Below are positions 12,205-21,601 of a stretch of 64,000 nt of DNA, piece after piece; position 1 is the stretch's first letter, and each line of letters begins with the position of its first letter. A program made the translations under genes and the position numbers. Below the pieces are notes generated by a model, which ran no database searches, had not been told where the DNA came from, and saw nothing but the letters and a program-made list of their open reading frames with translations. Source of the DNA: Polyangium sp. 15x6 (GTDB lineage Bacteria > Myxococcota_A > Polyangia > Polyangiales > Polyangiaceae); NCBI RefSeq assembly GCF_029960785.1, contig NZ_JASBQE010000008.1:1-64000 (forward strand), read 5' to 3'.

Positions 12205-13989
12205 TCAGGGCGTCACGAGACCCGTGAACATCGTGGCGCCCGTGTTTCGCTGGGCGTTCTTGAACGGGGCCGCGAAATCGTCGTTGTCCCGCACGGTGGC
12301 CATGACCTGGATGAAATAGTATTTCCCGGTCTGCAGGATACCCTCCGGGAGGGTGACGTTCGGGCTCTTGACGTACACGTGCGCGACGTTGCGGCGGGTT
12401 GAAAGGACGCCGTCCGCGTCCGTGAGATCCGTCGTATCGACGACGGTGACGCGATATCGCGTGGGGGTGCCGAGCGACGGCGCGGTCCACGTGATTTCCG
12501 GCGTCGTCCCCACGCCCGTCGTCACCTGATCGTAGGGCGTATCCTTGCCGGCGACCTTGATGTTCTGCGGGAGGCCGAGGGTCGGCGTGAGCGGCTTGCC
12601 TGTGATCTCCTCCACCGGCGCGGAAACGGTAAAATTGCCGCGGAGCGACTCCGAGGTCGTCTCGGGCAGAAGCGATCGGACGCTCTTGCTGAATGTGATG
12701 GTCACACCGCCGAACGTTTGCCCGTCCGTGAACGGGTCCCCGTACGAATAGGTATGCGCGTGGTCGCCGGCGAGAACCATGGTCCCCGCGTCGCAGCCGC
12801 TCGGGCATGCGGCTGGATCGCAGAGGTTGCCGTGGCAGGCCGGGTCCGGGTTCGAATAGACCGTCCCATGGATCACGCTGAGACCGAGCAGCGTGGCGAA
12901 TGTACCGATTGCGGGCTCGGGCACGCTGGGCTCGTGGTCGACGCTGAAGCCGACGGCATGGAGGGTGAGCGGGGTGTTCGGAAGCAGGGCGTTCCAGGCC
13001 GAACCCTTGTAGTCCAGATCGAAGCTCTTCTGCGGGGCCGGCGAGAAGGTGCCTTTTGCAACGCTCGTGCCCCCGTTCGTCATGGTGAACGGCATGGCCT
13101 CCATGCTCTCCGCCGTGGCACCGTACGTGTAGCCGTTCCACGGATTGCCGTCATCCGTCGGCGTACCGACCTGCTTCGTCACGTTGTGCAGGACCGTGAC
13201 CTCGTCCCCTTTGCTCCCGTCGATGAGCGTTGGGTCGGTGAAGAACTGGACGAACGTGTCCTGCGCATTGATTTTCCAGGTGGAGAGCTGGGTGGCTCCA
13301 TTCGCGGGGGGATTGTCCTCCGGGGGGCTCGCCGGGGCGTAGACATAGGCGAGGGCCGTGCCGTTTTGCGAATAGATCAGGATCTCGTCGTCGAGCCCCT
13401 GGATGTTGCCCATGTCGTCGACCGTGGACACCTGCAGGGGCACGCCGAGGGTCGCGTCGATCGTGAGGTACGTCGGCTGCGACATGGGCGTGGGATCGGG
13501 CCGCCCGCTGTAGAGATAGCCGATATCGATCGTCCGCGCATCGGTCGCGACAAACCACCGAACCGGGGGCGCGTTCGGGAACTGGGACGAGGGCGTGCTC
13601 TCGAGGGCGAGGAGATACGGCCCCTCGGGGACGCCGGGGATGGAGATGTTGCCGTCGGCGTCGATCGTGCCCGGGTAGGATTGCACGGTCCCGCCTTGAT
13701 CGACGAGGGCCTCGATCTTCGCCCAGGATTTGCTGCGCCGGGTGATGTCGCCGGTGGTCGGCCGATGCAGATCCACCGCGGTGCCCGTCACGCCATCCGG
13801 GGCGCCGCCGGTGCCGCCATTGCCAGCGGCGCCGCCATTGCCGCCGGTAGCGCCGCTGCCGCCGCTGCCGCCGCTAGCGCCACTTCCACCGGTACCATCA
13901 CTGCCGCCACCGCCGCCACCGCCGCCACAAGCAGCCGTCGCCGTCAGTGCCATGAGGATGCCGAGAGAGATTAAGCTGTAGGTTCGCAT
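12205..13989 (-). CDS. Large glycine-linker lipoprotein of unknown function
   Basis: 594 residues; AAGGAG 6 nt before the ATG fixes the start. A lipoprotein signal ends in LTATAAC, so Cys20 should be lipidated. A Gly/Ser/Ala linker of about 45 residues lifts the rest off the membrane. The mature part looks all-beta: carboxypeptidase-regulatory-like and Ig-like sandwich segments, a small Cys-rich insert (DPACHGNLCDPAACPSGC) near residue 395, and a fibronectin-like segment close to the end (TPEITWTAPSLGTPTRYRVT). No catalytic motif was seen. It lies 98 bp downstream of the GH13 glucosidase gene in the same direction, so it may be its surface partner. Typical of myxobacterial outer-surface lipoproteins; function unknown. 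Confidence 0.8.
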   Translation of the reverse strand: MRTYSLISLGILMALTATAACGGGGGGGGSDGTGGSGASGGSGGSGATGGNGGAAGNGGTGGAPDGVTGTAVDLHRPTTGDITRRSKSWAKIEALVDQGGTVQSYPGTIDADGNISIPGVPEGPYLLALESTPSSQFPNAPPVRWFVATDARTIDIGYLYSGRPDPTPMSQPTYLTIDATLGVPLQVSTVDDMGNIQGLDDEILIYSQNGTALAYVYAPASPPEDNPPANGATQLSTWKINAQDTFVQFFTDPTLIDGSKGDEVTVLHNVTKQVGTPTDDGNPWNGYTYGATAESMEAMPFTMTNGGTSVAKGTFSPAPQKSFDLDYKGSAWNALLPNTPLTLHAVGFSVDHEPSVPEPAIGTFATLLGLSVIHGTVYSNPDPACHGNLCDPAACPSGCDAGTMVLAGDHAHTYSYGDPFTDGQTFGGVTITFSKSVRSLLPETTSESLRGNFTVSAPVEEITGKPLTPTLGLPQNIKVAGKDTPYDQVTTGVGTTPEITWTAPSLGTPTRYRVTVVDTTDLTDADGVLSTRRNVAHVYVKSPNVTLPEGILQTGKYYFIQVMATVRDNDDFAAPFKNAQRNTGATMFTGLVTP

Positions 13990-14087
13990 AAGTACTCCTT
14001 GCAGCCGAGGAGCGTAGCGGTGCCCCGGACCACGGAAAAGGGTATTTCGTGTCCGGGCATGAATCGGACGATCCGTCGTCCGCGGAA

Positions 14088-15752
14088 TTATCGGCCGAGA
14101 ATCAGGGCCTCATAAGGACGCAGCACGGCCTCACCTTCGCGAATCGGCAGCGGCGCGGGATACGTGGAGGCCAGGGGGACGTGGCCATCCCCCGGGATCC
14201 GCACGCGCCTCGTGGCGTCGTCGAAATGGAGGAGCACGGTGGCGACGTCGTCGCCGAACGTCCGGCGATAAGCGAGGACCTCGGGCGGGAGCACGTGCTC
14301 GGGGTAGAGCTCGAGCGCGCCGGCCTGGAGCGCCGGGCGGGTTCTCCGAAGCCGGAGCAGGCGCTTGTAACAATGCAGGATCGACGCGGGATCACGCTCT
14401 TCCGCCTCGACGTTGGTGGTCTCCGCGGCGGGGTGCAACGGGAGCCACGGCGTGGCGCCGGGTGCGGTGAAACCCGCGTTTGGCGCGGCGGACCATTGCA
14501 TCGGCGTGCGGCAGGCATCGCGGTTCAAGAGAACCCCGGCCGCGTGGAGCTTGCGCGCGACGATGTCCGGGAGGAACCGGTACATCCGCGCGAGGGGGTC
14601 CTTCGCGGTGGCGAGCGGCAAATCGAGGTCCCGCATGCCGATCTCCTCGCCGTAGTAGACGAAAGGAATGCCGCGGGCCGTGAGCTGCACGGCGACGCTG
14701 AGCTTTTCGCGCTCGGGGTGATATCCGAGCCGCTCGCCGCGCCGGGACCGATCGTGGTTGCCGAAGACCCACGTGGGCACGAGCGGCGCCGGCATCTCGC
14801 GCTCGAATTCGAGGACGAGCTCACGGAATCCGGCGGCCGTGAACGGCGCGCGCATGGCCTTGAACAGAAACACACTGTGCAGGCCGTCGCCGCCCTCGCA
14901 ATACCTGCGCAGCTCGCTCGGCTGCCCGAAGACCTCGCCGACCATGAATCGCGGCGGATCCTGGAATTCGTCGACCACGCGCCGGAGCGTGCGGGCGAAG
15001 GCGATGGTCTCCGGGTGGTGGAGCGTGCGCCGGTACGATTGCAAAAACCCGTCCGGATCGTCCTCGGTCGGGAGGAGGCGCGTCGAGAAGGGGTTGTCCT
15101 CGAAGCGTTCGTCCTTGAAGAGCGCGTGAAAGATATCGAGCCGCAGGCCGTCGAAGCCGAATGCGAGCCATCGCCGCACGACGCCGAGCATGGCCTCCTG
15201 GACCTCGGGGTTGCGATAATCGAGGTCGGGCTGGAACGGCAAGAAGCTCGCCCAGTACCATTCCTGCGTGCGTTCGTCCCAGTGCCAGCCGCGCGGCCCG
15301 ACGAGGGAGCGCCAGTTGTTCGGGGGCGCCTTGCCGCCGGGCTTTCTGCCGGGCCGCCAGAGATAAAAGTTTCGTTTCGGGTTCGTCCGGCTGGAACGGG
15401 ATTCGCGGAACCAGGGGTGTTCGATCGAGGTATGGTTCAGGACCATGTCCGCGACGACGCGCATCCCGCGCGCGTGCGCCTCGTCGAGCAGGCGCCGCAC
15501 GTCGTCGCGCGTGCCGTACTCGGGGGCGACGGCGTCGTAATCGGAGACGTCATAGCCGAGGTCCTGCTGGGGGCTCCCGTAAAACGGGCAGATCCAGAGC
15601 GTCTCGACGCCGAGATCCTGGAGATAGTCGAGCTTCCGCACGATCCCCGGCAGATCCCCGATTCCGTCGCCGTTCGTATCGAGGAACGAGCGGGGGTAGA
15701 TCTGGTAGACGGTGGTCCGCGCCCACCAGGGCGGAAGCTCGGCTCTTTGCAT
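14088..15752 (-). CDS. GH13 alpha-glucosidase (oligo-1,6-glucosidase / trehalose-enzyme type)
   Basis: 554 residues, the usual length for GH13 exo-acting glucosidases. The (beta/alpha)8 barrel motifs are all present: calcium-loop-like DTNGDGIGD at 25-33, conserved region I DMVLNH (102-107), region II GLRLDIFHA with nucleophile D206, region III GEVFG with acid/base E273, and region IV FGNHDRSR with H333 and D334. There is no signal peptide, so it acts in the cytoplasm on imported oligosaccharides such as isomaltose, maltose or sucrose-like substrates. The precise substrate cannot be fixed by eye. The start lies 6 bp after the expansin-like gene stop, so the two are almost certainly co-transcribed. 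Confidence 0.92.
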   Translation of the reverse strand: MQRAELPPWWARTTVYQIYPRSFLDTNGDGIGDLPGIVRKLDYLQDLGVETLWICPFYGSPQQDLGYDVSDYDAVAPEYGTRDDVRRLLDEAHARGMRVVADMVLNHTSIEHPWFRESRSSRTNPKRNFYLWRPGRKPGGKAPPNNWRSLVGPRGWHWDERTQEWYWASFLPFQPDLDYRNPEVQEAMLGVVRRWLAFGFDGLRLDIFHALFKDERFEDNPFSTRLLPTEDDPDGFLQSYRRTLHHPETIAFARTLRRVVDEFQDPPRFMVGEVFGQPSELRRYCEGGDGLHSVFLFKAMRAPFTAAGFRELVLEFEREMPAPLVPTWVFGNHDRSRRGERLGYHPEREKLSVAVQLTARGIPFVYYGEEIGMRDLDLPLATAKDPLARMYRFLPDIVARKLHAAGVLLNRDACRTPMQWSAAPNAGFTAPGATPWLPLHPAAETTNVEAEERDPASILHCYKRLLRLRRTRPALQAGALELYPEHVLPPEVLAYRRTFGDDVATVLLHFDDATRRVRIPGDGHVPLASTYPAPLPIREGEAVLRPYEALILGR

Positions 15753-15758
15753 GTCGTT

Positions 15759-16595
15759 TCACATCCCGCAGGCGGGGAACTGCCCCTGTCCGGGCGCATC
15801 GCCGGCCTCGATGAAGGGGATCCCGCTGTCTTCGAGCACGCTGCCGTAGACGTCGGTCACGCGGACCGTGTACGGCCCCGGGCCCATGCCCTCGTCCTCG
15901 ACGAAATAGTTGTAATCGAGCCGCTGGACCTCGTGCCAGGCGCCGTCGTCGCTCTTCCACTCGAACTTGGCAATGGCATTCCGGTGGTTGCGGATCTGCA
16001 CCGCGGTCCACCACTGGTTCGAGCCTTCCTTGAAATGGTAGACGATCGGCCCGAGGTTGTTGCAAGGGACGAACTGCCAGGAGATCGCGATCCGGCCCTC
16101 TTCGAGCGGCGCGAGCATCGCGAACGCTTCGGGCGAGAGGTCGATGTCGCCGTGCACGCACTCGGGGCAAAGATCGACGATACGCACCGTCGCCTCGCCG
16201 TTCGGCCCCTTCACCTGCGCGCAAGCGCCGCAGACGCCCGAATTGGCGTAATCCTCGGCGTTCATGGCCCCGACGAGCAGCGGAGACTCGGCGGAGACGT
16301 CGAAGCTGCACGCGCCGGAGCCGTTCGCGGCGTAATAAGTGCCTTCGCCCTCGAAGGTCGGCGCATCGTCACACGCCCCGAACCCGGAGCCGGTGCTGCC
16401 CGCGCCCGAGCCGCCATTGCCGCCGCCGTTGCCGCTCCCGCCGCTCCCGCTGCCGCCGTTGCCGCTCCCGCCGCTGCCTCCGTCACCATCTCCGCCGCCG
16501 CTGCTGCCGCTGCCGCATCCGACGACGAGCGCGAGGGCCGCCGCGAGGCCTACACCATAGGAAATGCCGAGGGATCGGATGGTTCGATAAGCCAT
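15759..16595 (-). CDS. Expansin-like lipoprotein (DPBB plus CBM63-like domain)
   Basis: 278 residues from the ATG at 16595. The lipoprotein signal ends LALVVGC (Cys27), followed by a Gly/Ser linker to about residue 72. Residues 75-175 are a six-stranded double-psi beta-barrel with paired cysteines (ACDDAP, GACSF, GVCGACAQV, DLCPEC) and the HGDIDLSPEAF motif, whose D152 matches the essential Asp of bacterial expansin EXLX1. Residues about 185-275 are a beta-sandwich with surface Trp and Tyr (SNQWWTAVQI, EWKSDDGAW, YNYF) as in CBM63 cellulose binders. Expansins loosen cellulose and wall networks without hydrolysis. Here a lipid anchor and linker place it on the cell surface. First gene of a leftward group with the GH13 enzyme and a lipoprotein. 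Confidence 0.9.
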   Translation of the reverse strand: MAYRTIRSLGISYGVGLAAALALVVGCGSGSSGGGDGDGGSGGSGNGGSGSGGSGNGGGNGGSGAGSTGSGFGACDDAPTFEGEGTYYAANGSGACSFDVSAESPLLVGAMNAEDYANSGVCGACAQVKGPNGEATVRIVDLCPECVHGDIDLSPEAFAMLAPLEEGRIAISWQFVPCNNLGPIVYHFKEGSNQWWTAVQIRNHRNAIAKFEWKSDDGAWHEVQRLDYNYFVEDEGMGPGPYTVRVTDVYGSVLEDSGIPFIEAGDAPGQGQFPACGM

Positions 16596-16680
16596 GCCGC
16601 GACGGTACCACCGCGGCGGCGCGCCTGTCCATCCGGCAGGAACTTGGCCCGCGCGTCCGAGGCCTGTTAGCGGGCCGTTC

Positions 16681-18357
16681 ATGCGGGCCTCATCGTTCCT
16701 CGCCACCGTGGCCATCGCGAGCCTCGCGACGGGTTGTCCGTTGCTCGAGCCGAGCGTAGGCCAGGAATTGGCCTCCCCCGCGCCGGATTCTCTCCCGAAA
16801 CCCGCGCCACTGCCCGCCCTCGTCGCACCGACGCCCGCCCCCGCGCCGCCCCCTACCCCGCAGGCGGCCGCGCCCGCAGCCGCGCCGCCCGCCGAGGCGA
16901 CCGTCGATACGCCGGATCTCCCGCCGGATCCGGCCGCGCCCGCGGATCTCGCGCTCACCGAACCCGAAGCGCCCGCCGTGCCCGAGGAGCCGGAAGAGCC
17001 GATCGAGACGGTGAAAGAGCCGCCGAAGAAGCCCGAGGCCGAGATCTTCGAGCTCGCGAGCATCGCGAAAGAGACCTGGATCTACGCCGAGCCCCGCTGG
17101 CGGAGCCGTCGCATCGGGTATCTGCGGGCCGGCGCGATCGTCGAACGCGACGAAAAACCGAAGAGCCGCGCGAATTGCGAAGGCGGCTGGTACCACATCA
17201 AACCGCGCGGTTACGTGTGTGTCGGGACGAACGCGACGCTCGACATTCATCACCCGGTGGTGGAAGCGGCCGCGACGCGGCCTTCGCGCGACGGTTTGCC
17301 CTACACGTACGTGATGTCGCGGAATCCGCCGCCGCATCTTTACGCGCGCCTCCCGACCGACGCCGAGCTGCGCGTCGTCGAGCCGGATCTCGCGAGCCAT
17401 CTCCGCAAGGTGGCGCAAACAGCGCTCGATCCGCAATTCGTCCCGCCCCCGCCGCCCGATCCCACGCCGGGCGCCTTGCTCTACGGCCTCGCGGCGCCGC
17501 CGCTCGCCGGCGTGTCCCGCGGAGCCGATACGCTCGTCGTGGGGCGCGCCAAGGGCCGGTCGGGGTTTGCCTTGCTGTCGACGTTCGATCACGAGGACCG
17601 TCGTTATGGCCTGACGACGGAGCTCGCCGTCCTTCCGCTCGATCGCACGCGGGTCATCCGGACGTCGCCGTTCCAGGGTTTGCCCCTCGACGAGGTGACC
17701 TTGCCAGTGGCCTTCGTGAAGAGCCGGCACGCGATGCGATACACGTCGGGCAGCGGCGGCCTCGGAGGCGCCACGAAGCTCGGCCATCGCGAGGCCGTGC
17801 CGCTCACGGGGAAATCGATCCGCTCGGGCGGCGCGACCTACCTCGAAGCGCGCGACGGCTCGTGGGTGCGCGAGGATCAGGTGGTGCGGATCGATCCGAT
17901 GACGCGGCCGCCAGGCTGGGCGCTCGCGGGGCAAAAATGGATCGATGTTTCGATCCTGAAGCAGAGCCTCGTGGCCTACGAGGGGACGAAGCCGGTCTAC
18001 GTGACGCTCGTGAGCACGGGCGCCGACGGGCTCGGCGATCCGAAGAAGACGCATTCGACGATCCAGGGCGTCTTCCGCATCCACACGAAGCACGTCAGCG
18101 TGACGATGGACGGCGACGAGGTGGGCGACGAGTTCGACCTGCGCGACGTGCCGTTCGTGCAGTACTTCAACGAAGGCTACGCGCTCCACGCGGCCTACTG
18201 GCACGACGATTTCGGGACGCCCCGGAGCCACGGCTGCGTGAACCTCGCGCCGAGGGACGCCGCATGGCTGTTCGGCTGGACAACCCCGGAGGTGCCCGCG
18301 ACGTGGCACGCGGGGCTCTCGCTGCGGAGCGGGACGGTCGTGTATACGCATCCGTGA
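16681..18357 (+). CDS. L,D-transpeptidase (YkuD) lipoprotein
   Basis: 558 residues; start ATG at 16681. The first 19 residues end SLATGC, a lipobox, followed by about 100 Pro/Ala/Glu-rich residues that act as a spacer. An SH3-like segment (ETWIYAEPRWRSRRIGYL) lies near residue 135. The YkuD catalytic domain fills the C-terminal third: the SHGCVNL motif gives nucleophile C519 with H517, and upstream are the conserved Y-H and G-F-R-I-H elements (GVFRIHTKH). Such enzymes form 3-3 crosslinks in peptidoglycan or attach proteins to it, in the periplasm. Divergent from the expansin gene with 85 bp between starts, so the two share a promoter region. A decayed copy of its 3' end lies at about 20604-20660. 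Confidence 0.88.
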   Translation: MRASSFLATVAIASLATGCPLLEPSVGQELASPAPDSLPKPAPLPALVAPTPAPAPPPTPQAAAPAAAPPAEATVDTPDLPPDPAAPADLALTEPEAPAVPEEPEEPIETVKEPPKKPEAEIFELASIAKETWIYAEPRWRSRRIGYLRAGAIVERDEKPKSRANCEGGWYHIKPRGYVCVGTNATLDIHHPVVEAAATRPSRDGLPYTYVMSRNPPPHLYARLPTDAELRVVEPDLASHLRKVAQTALDPQFVPPPPPDPTPGALLYGLAAPPLAGVSRGADTLVVGRAKGRSGFALLSTFDHEDRRYGLTTELAVLPLDRTRVIRTSPFQGLPLDEVTLPVAFVKSRHAMRYTSGSGGLGGATKLGHREAVPLTGKSIRSGGATYLEARDGSWVREDQVVRIDPMTRPPGWALAGQKWIDVSILKQSLVAYEGTKPVYVTLVSTGADGLGDPKKTHSTIQGVFRIHTKHVSVTMDGDEVGDEFDLRDVPFVQYFNEGYALHAAYWHDDFGTPRSHGCVNLAPRDAAWLFGWTTPEVPATWHAGLSLRSGTVVYTHP

Positions 18358-18441
18358 CCGCTCGCGGCGGGACGGTCCTTCCGTAGACGACAGCGCTTCG
18401 CGGCGACGCGCGACCCGCGCTACCCTCTCGTACTCCTCGCG

Positions 18442-20502
18442 ATGCGGCTTCGTGCTCTCCTCGGCTCGCCCGGTCCGATCACGCTGGCGGTGCCCGACCT
18501 CGCGCGCGGGTTTCGCGCGGCGCTCCTGGTGCTGCCCGCGTTTTATCTCGCGTCGACGTACGCGCACCCGGAGCTCACGTGGACGGCGCTCGGCGGCTGG
18601 CTCGGCACCCTGGCCGACCCGGGCGGCTCGCGCGCGACCCGCGCGAAGGCCCTCGCCGCCTTCGCGATCGCCGGGGCCGCGGCCGTCGGGCTCACGGAGG
18701 CCTCTGCGGGCTCGCCCGTGCCGTCGACGCTCATGCTCGCGGGGATCGCGTTCGCCGCGGGGCTCGCGCGCGCCGCGGGGCCCACGGCCTCGCTCGTCGG
18801 GCTGATGGTCGCGCTCGCCGTGGCCATCGCAGCCGGACACCCATCGCTGATGCCGCTGCGCGACGCCCTGTATTTCGGCCTGGGCGCGACGCTCGCCGTC
18901 CTGATCTCCTCGGTGGTATGGCCCGTCTGGACGCACCTTCCCGTGCGTCGCTCGCTCGCGCGCGTGTACGAGGAGCTCGCCGCCTACGCGTTCGCGGCCG
19001 GAAGCGCGGCGATGCTCGAAATCCCGCGCGACGATCCGTCCTGGAGCGCGCTCCTCCGGCAACACCACCGGCGCATCCGCGACGCGCTCGAAGCCGCGCG
19101 GGAAATGGCGCTCGCGATGCGCGCGCGCCGCGAGGGAGACACGCGGCTCGGCCGCAACACGAGCCTGCTCCTCGGAGCAGCGGAGGCGCAGTTCCCGCGG
19201 CTCAGCACGCTCGTGCACGAGCTCGAAGCGCTCCCCAAGGAGGCGCGCGCCGAGCTCGCCATGCACCTCGCGGAGGTCACCACCGCCTATGCCGAAATCA
19301 ACCGTATCCTCGGGGCACGCGCGCTCCGTTCACGCCCGAAGGCGCGGCCCACCCCGCGCACGTCCGCGGCTGGTGGAGCGACATCGAGGGCAGGCGCGCT
19401 CGCCGCGCACCTCGCGTCGGAGTCGCGCGCCGCGCTCGAGCTCACGAAGCACATCGACGAGCCGCTCGGGGCGACCGCGCTCGAATACGCGCCGCTGCCT
19501 CCACGCGCGGACGAGCGCGCGCCCCTGGGAAAGCTCCGCACGGGCCTGCGCGCGATACGCGACGCGCTCTGCCCGCAATCCGTCCTTTTGCATCACGCCG
19601 TTCGATCCGCGTGCGCCGTCGCCGCGGCGTCCATCGCGGGCGCCCTCGCGTTCCCGCGCCATTCCTACTGGGTCACCCTGACGACCCTCGTCATCCTGCA
19701 ACCTCATATCGGCGCAACGCTCGAGCGCGCGCTCGAGCGTGTCGTGGGGACGGTGCTCGGCTGCATCCTCGCGGCCACGATCACGCTCACCGTTCGATCG
19801 CCGATCGTGCTCACCACGCTCATGGTCCCGCTGCTCGTGGCCGCCGTCGCGACGCAGCCGCAGAGCCGCGGCCTCTTCACGGTGTTCCTCACGCCGGTGT
19901 TCGTCCTGCTCGCGGAGCGTCACCTCGGCGATTGGGAGACCGCGGCGGAGCGCGTGGCCGCCGTGGCCCTCGGGGGTGTCATCGCGGTCGTGGCCGGCAC
20001 GATCTTGTTGCCCTCGTCCGAGCGAAAACGTTTGCCGGACGCGCTCGCGTCGATGCTCGGCGCCGTCTCGTCCTACGCGCACGTGGTGCTGACGTCGGCG
20101 CCGGACCGAGGGGCGCCGGGCGCAGCAGACCGCGTGGCGACGGCGCGGCGGGCGGCCGGCGTGGCGCTCGGCGAAGCGGACGTCTCGCTGGAACGCCTGC
20201 TCGCGGAGCCCCTGGGCGACAAGAAAGCCGCGGCGGACGCAATGCTCCTCGTGACGTACGTGCGGCGGCTCGGCTCGGCGCTCACGGCGACCGATATGCT
20301 GGTGAAGGAAGCGCCCCCGCAGGCGGACGAGCTCGAGCGCGTCGACGCCTACGTCGCGGCGGTGCTACGGGCGGCCGAGGCGCACGTGCGCGGCAAGCGT
20401 CCCGAGCACGTGGCGACCGCGCCCGAAATCGTGGATCACGACCCGCTCGAACGGGTGGTGCGCTCGGCCGGGCTCGTGGCGAGCCTGGCCAGGCAGGATT
20501 GA
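18442..20502 (+). CDS. FUSC-family inner-membrane transporter
   Basis: 686 residues with two similar membrane halves, each a cluster of about six hydrophobic helices (about 25-165 and 385-520), followed by cytoplasmic helical parts. This is the layout of FUSC/YccS/AaeB proteins (fusaric-acid-resistance type, aromatic-acid exporters). The marker stretch RHSYWVTLTTLVILQPHIGA in the second half is typical. Likely an efflux permease for weak aromatic acids; no membrane-fusion partner is encoded next to it, so the mode of action is uncertain. It follows the L,D-transpeptidase gene by 84 bp. A frameshifted relic of its 3' end lies at 21602-21690. Confidence 0.82.
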   Translation: MRLRALLGSPGPITLAVPDLARGFRAALLVLPAFYLASTYAHPELTWTALGGWLGTLADPGGSRATRAKALAAFAIAGAAAVGLTEASAGSPVPSTLMLAGIAFAAGLARAAGPTASLVGLMVALAVAIAAGHPSLMPLRDALYFGLGATLAVLISSVVWPVWTHLPVRRSLARVYEELAAYAFAAGSAAMLEIPRDDPSWSALLRQHHRRIRDALEAAREMALAMRARREGDTRLGRNTSLLLGAAEAQFPRLSTLVHELEALPKEARAELAMHLAEVTTAYAEINRILGARALRSRPKARPTPRTSAAGGATSRAGALAAHLASESRAALELTKHIDEPLGATALEYAPLPPRADERAPLGKLRTGLRAIRDALCPQSVLLHHAVRSACAVAAASIAGALAFPRHSYWVTLTTLVILQPHIGATLERALERVVGTVLGCILAATITLTVRSPIVLTTLMVPLLVAAVATQPQSRGLFTVFLTPVFVLLAERHLGDWETAAERVAAVALGGVIAVVAGTILLPSSERKRLPDALASMLGAVSSYAHVVLTSAPDRGAPGAADRVATARRAAGVALGEADVSLERLLAEPLGDKKAAADAMLLVTYVRRLGSALTATDMLVKEAPPQADELERVDAYVAAVLRAAEAHVRGKRPEHVATAPEIVDHDPLERVVRSAGLVASLARQD

Positions 20503-20738
20503 GGGCGCGCATCCGCCTCCGCCCGGCGTCATCGTCGGCGCCATGGGAGATCGTCGCGATTTGCGGAAGGCACGCCCTGCAAGCGGGGGCACGTGCAATG
20601 CAACGCGTGGCTGTTCGGCTGGCGCCACGGAGCGGGACGGTCGTCCATCCCCATCCGTGAGCTCGGCTGGTGCGGAGCGGTCGAAGGGCGAAGAGCCCCC
20701 GCGGGGCCCGGGGCGGCGGCCGGCGCGGCGGCTCGTGA
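20503..20738. other. 236-bp gap containing the transpeptidase relic
   Basis: Between the FUSC stop and the stop of the first secreted paralog, which converge. Apart from the relic of the transpeptidase 3' end listed separately, it holds GC-rich self-complementary sequence near 20690-20735 that could end transcription of either neighbour. No gene seen. Confidence 0.5.
20604..20660 (+). pseudogene. Relic of the L,D-transpeptidase gene 3' end
   Basis: The DNA reads AWLFGW in one frame and, after an internal deletion, RSGTVVHPHP-stop in another. The intact transpeptidase at 18270-18357 ends with AWLFGW and then RSGTVVYTHP-stop. The first and last blocks match at most bases, including the stop codon. 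It is therefore a truncated, internally deleted copy of the neighbouring gene. Confidence 0.8.
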
Positions 20739-21422
20739 TCAGGGGCAGGCGGTGATGTCGAGCTCGCCGATGGCGAACGGCCGCTCGCTTTGATCGTAGA
20801 CGTTCGCTTCGGTGGTCGCGGTCACGCTCCAGCCGTAGGACAGGATTTCGCCCGTCGCCTCGTCCGTGTAAAGCCGCAGGTAGGCCGAGCCGGCGATGTT
20901 CGGCGTGAAGCCGCTGGCCGAGCGGCGGCTGTCGGGGAACGCCGTGTTCTGGCCGTGCTCGCTGCCCGTGGAGTCGGCGATCGGCAGCGCCCACTGCCTC
21001 TGCCCCGTGCGGTACGGCGTGTAGAACCCGGCCGGCGGCGTGATGTCGATCGGCTCGCCGATGACCACCGCGGCATGGCCGGTGTACGACTCGGTGGCGT
21101 TGATCGCGATGATGTGGCCCGCCTCGACGTCCGCGATGTTCGTGATCTCGACGAAGTTGCTGCCCTCGGTGATGTCTTCGTACCACTGCGAGGCGCTCAG
21201 GGTCGAGGAGCCGAAGCAGTACAGCCACTTGCTGCTCGTCCAGGCGAGAGCGTTCTTGACCGCCTTGGTGACGAAGCTGCCGCCGTTGCCCGTGCTCGTG
21301 GGGATGAGGGCCACCGCATGAGAGGAGATGGAGGCGTTGAGCACGGGATCGGCTTCCGCGTCCGAGGGGAAGCAGAGAGCCGTCGCGATCGCAGCAGCAC
21401 CCAAAAGACCGAGCTTATTCAT
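20739..21422 (-). CDS. Secreted protein A of a tandem paralog pair, possible papain-like fold
   Basis: 227 residues; ATG at 21422 preceded by GAGG at the same 7-nt spacing as in the neighbouring paralog, which decides against the in-frame GTG six bases upstream. A signal peptide ends near AEA at about residue 24. The pattern VEAGHIIAIN...YTGHAAVVIGEP resembles the central strands and catalytic-His strand of CHAP/NlpC-like hydrolases, and DSTGSEHGQNT and SERPFAIGEL are shared word for word with paralog B. A cysteine is present in LYCFGSS, but the paralog has Tyr there, so peptidase activity is doubtful. Transcribed leftward, likely from its own promoter. Function unknown. Confidence 0.75.
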   Translation of the reverse strand: MNKLGLLGAAAIATALCFPSDAEADPVLNASISSHAVALIPTSTGNGGSFVTKAVKNALAWTSSKWLYCFGSSTLSASQWYEDITEGSNFVEITNIADVEAGHIIAINATESYTGHAAVVIGEPIDITPPAGFYTPYRTGQRQWALPIADSTGSEHGQNTAFPDSRRSASGFTPNIAGSAYLRLYTDEATGEILSYGWSVTATTEANVYDQSERPFAIGELDITACP

Positions 21423-21545
21423 GTTCACACCTCAGGAGGAACGACCGTGGTGGTCGTCAGGAAAGAGAACGATGGTCAACCGGCGAGTGGGCATCAGGAA
21501 GTTGCAATATGCGCACTCGATAGACCGCATCGTGTATACACCTAT
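21423..21545 (-). promoter_or_regulatory. Conserved upstream region of secreted paralog A
   Basis: Read leftward, this segment shares a TATACACGA block, CTATCGAGTGCGCAT and GATGCCCACTC in the same order and spacing with the segment upstream of paralog B (22490-22612). Conservation exceeds that of the rest of the gap, so it probably holds promoter or operator elements copied with the gene. No consensus sigma factor box is certain. Confidence 0.45.
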
Positions 21546-21601
21546 ATCGATGCGAAGGCTATGGTGGTTGTGGGAGGGGCGTTCTATTTCTTCATCCGCC
21601 G

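Noticed and set aside
14049-16670. An 873-residue plus-strand open frame
   Set aside because: Antisense of the GH13 and expansin genes, both with complete catalytic or structural motifs on the minus strand.
16690-19266. An 858-residue minus-strand open frame
   Set aside because: Antisense of the L,D-transpeptidase and FUSC genes; His/Arg-rich with no domain.
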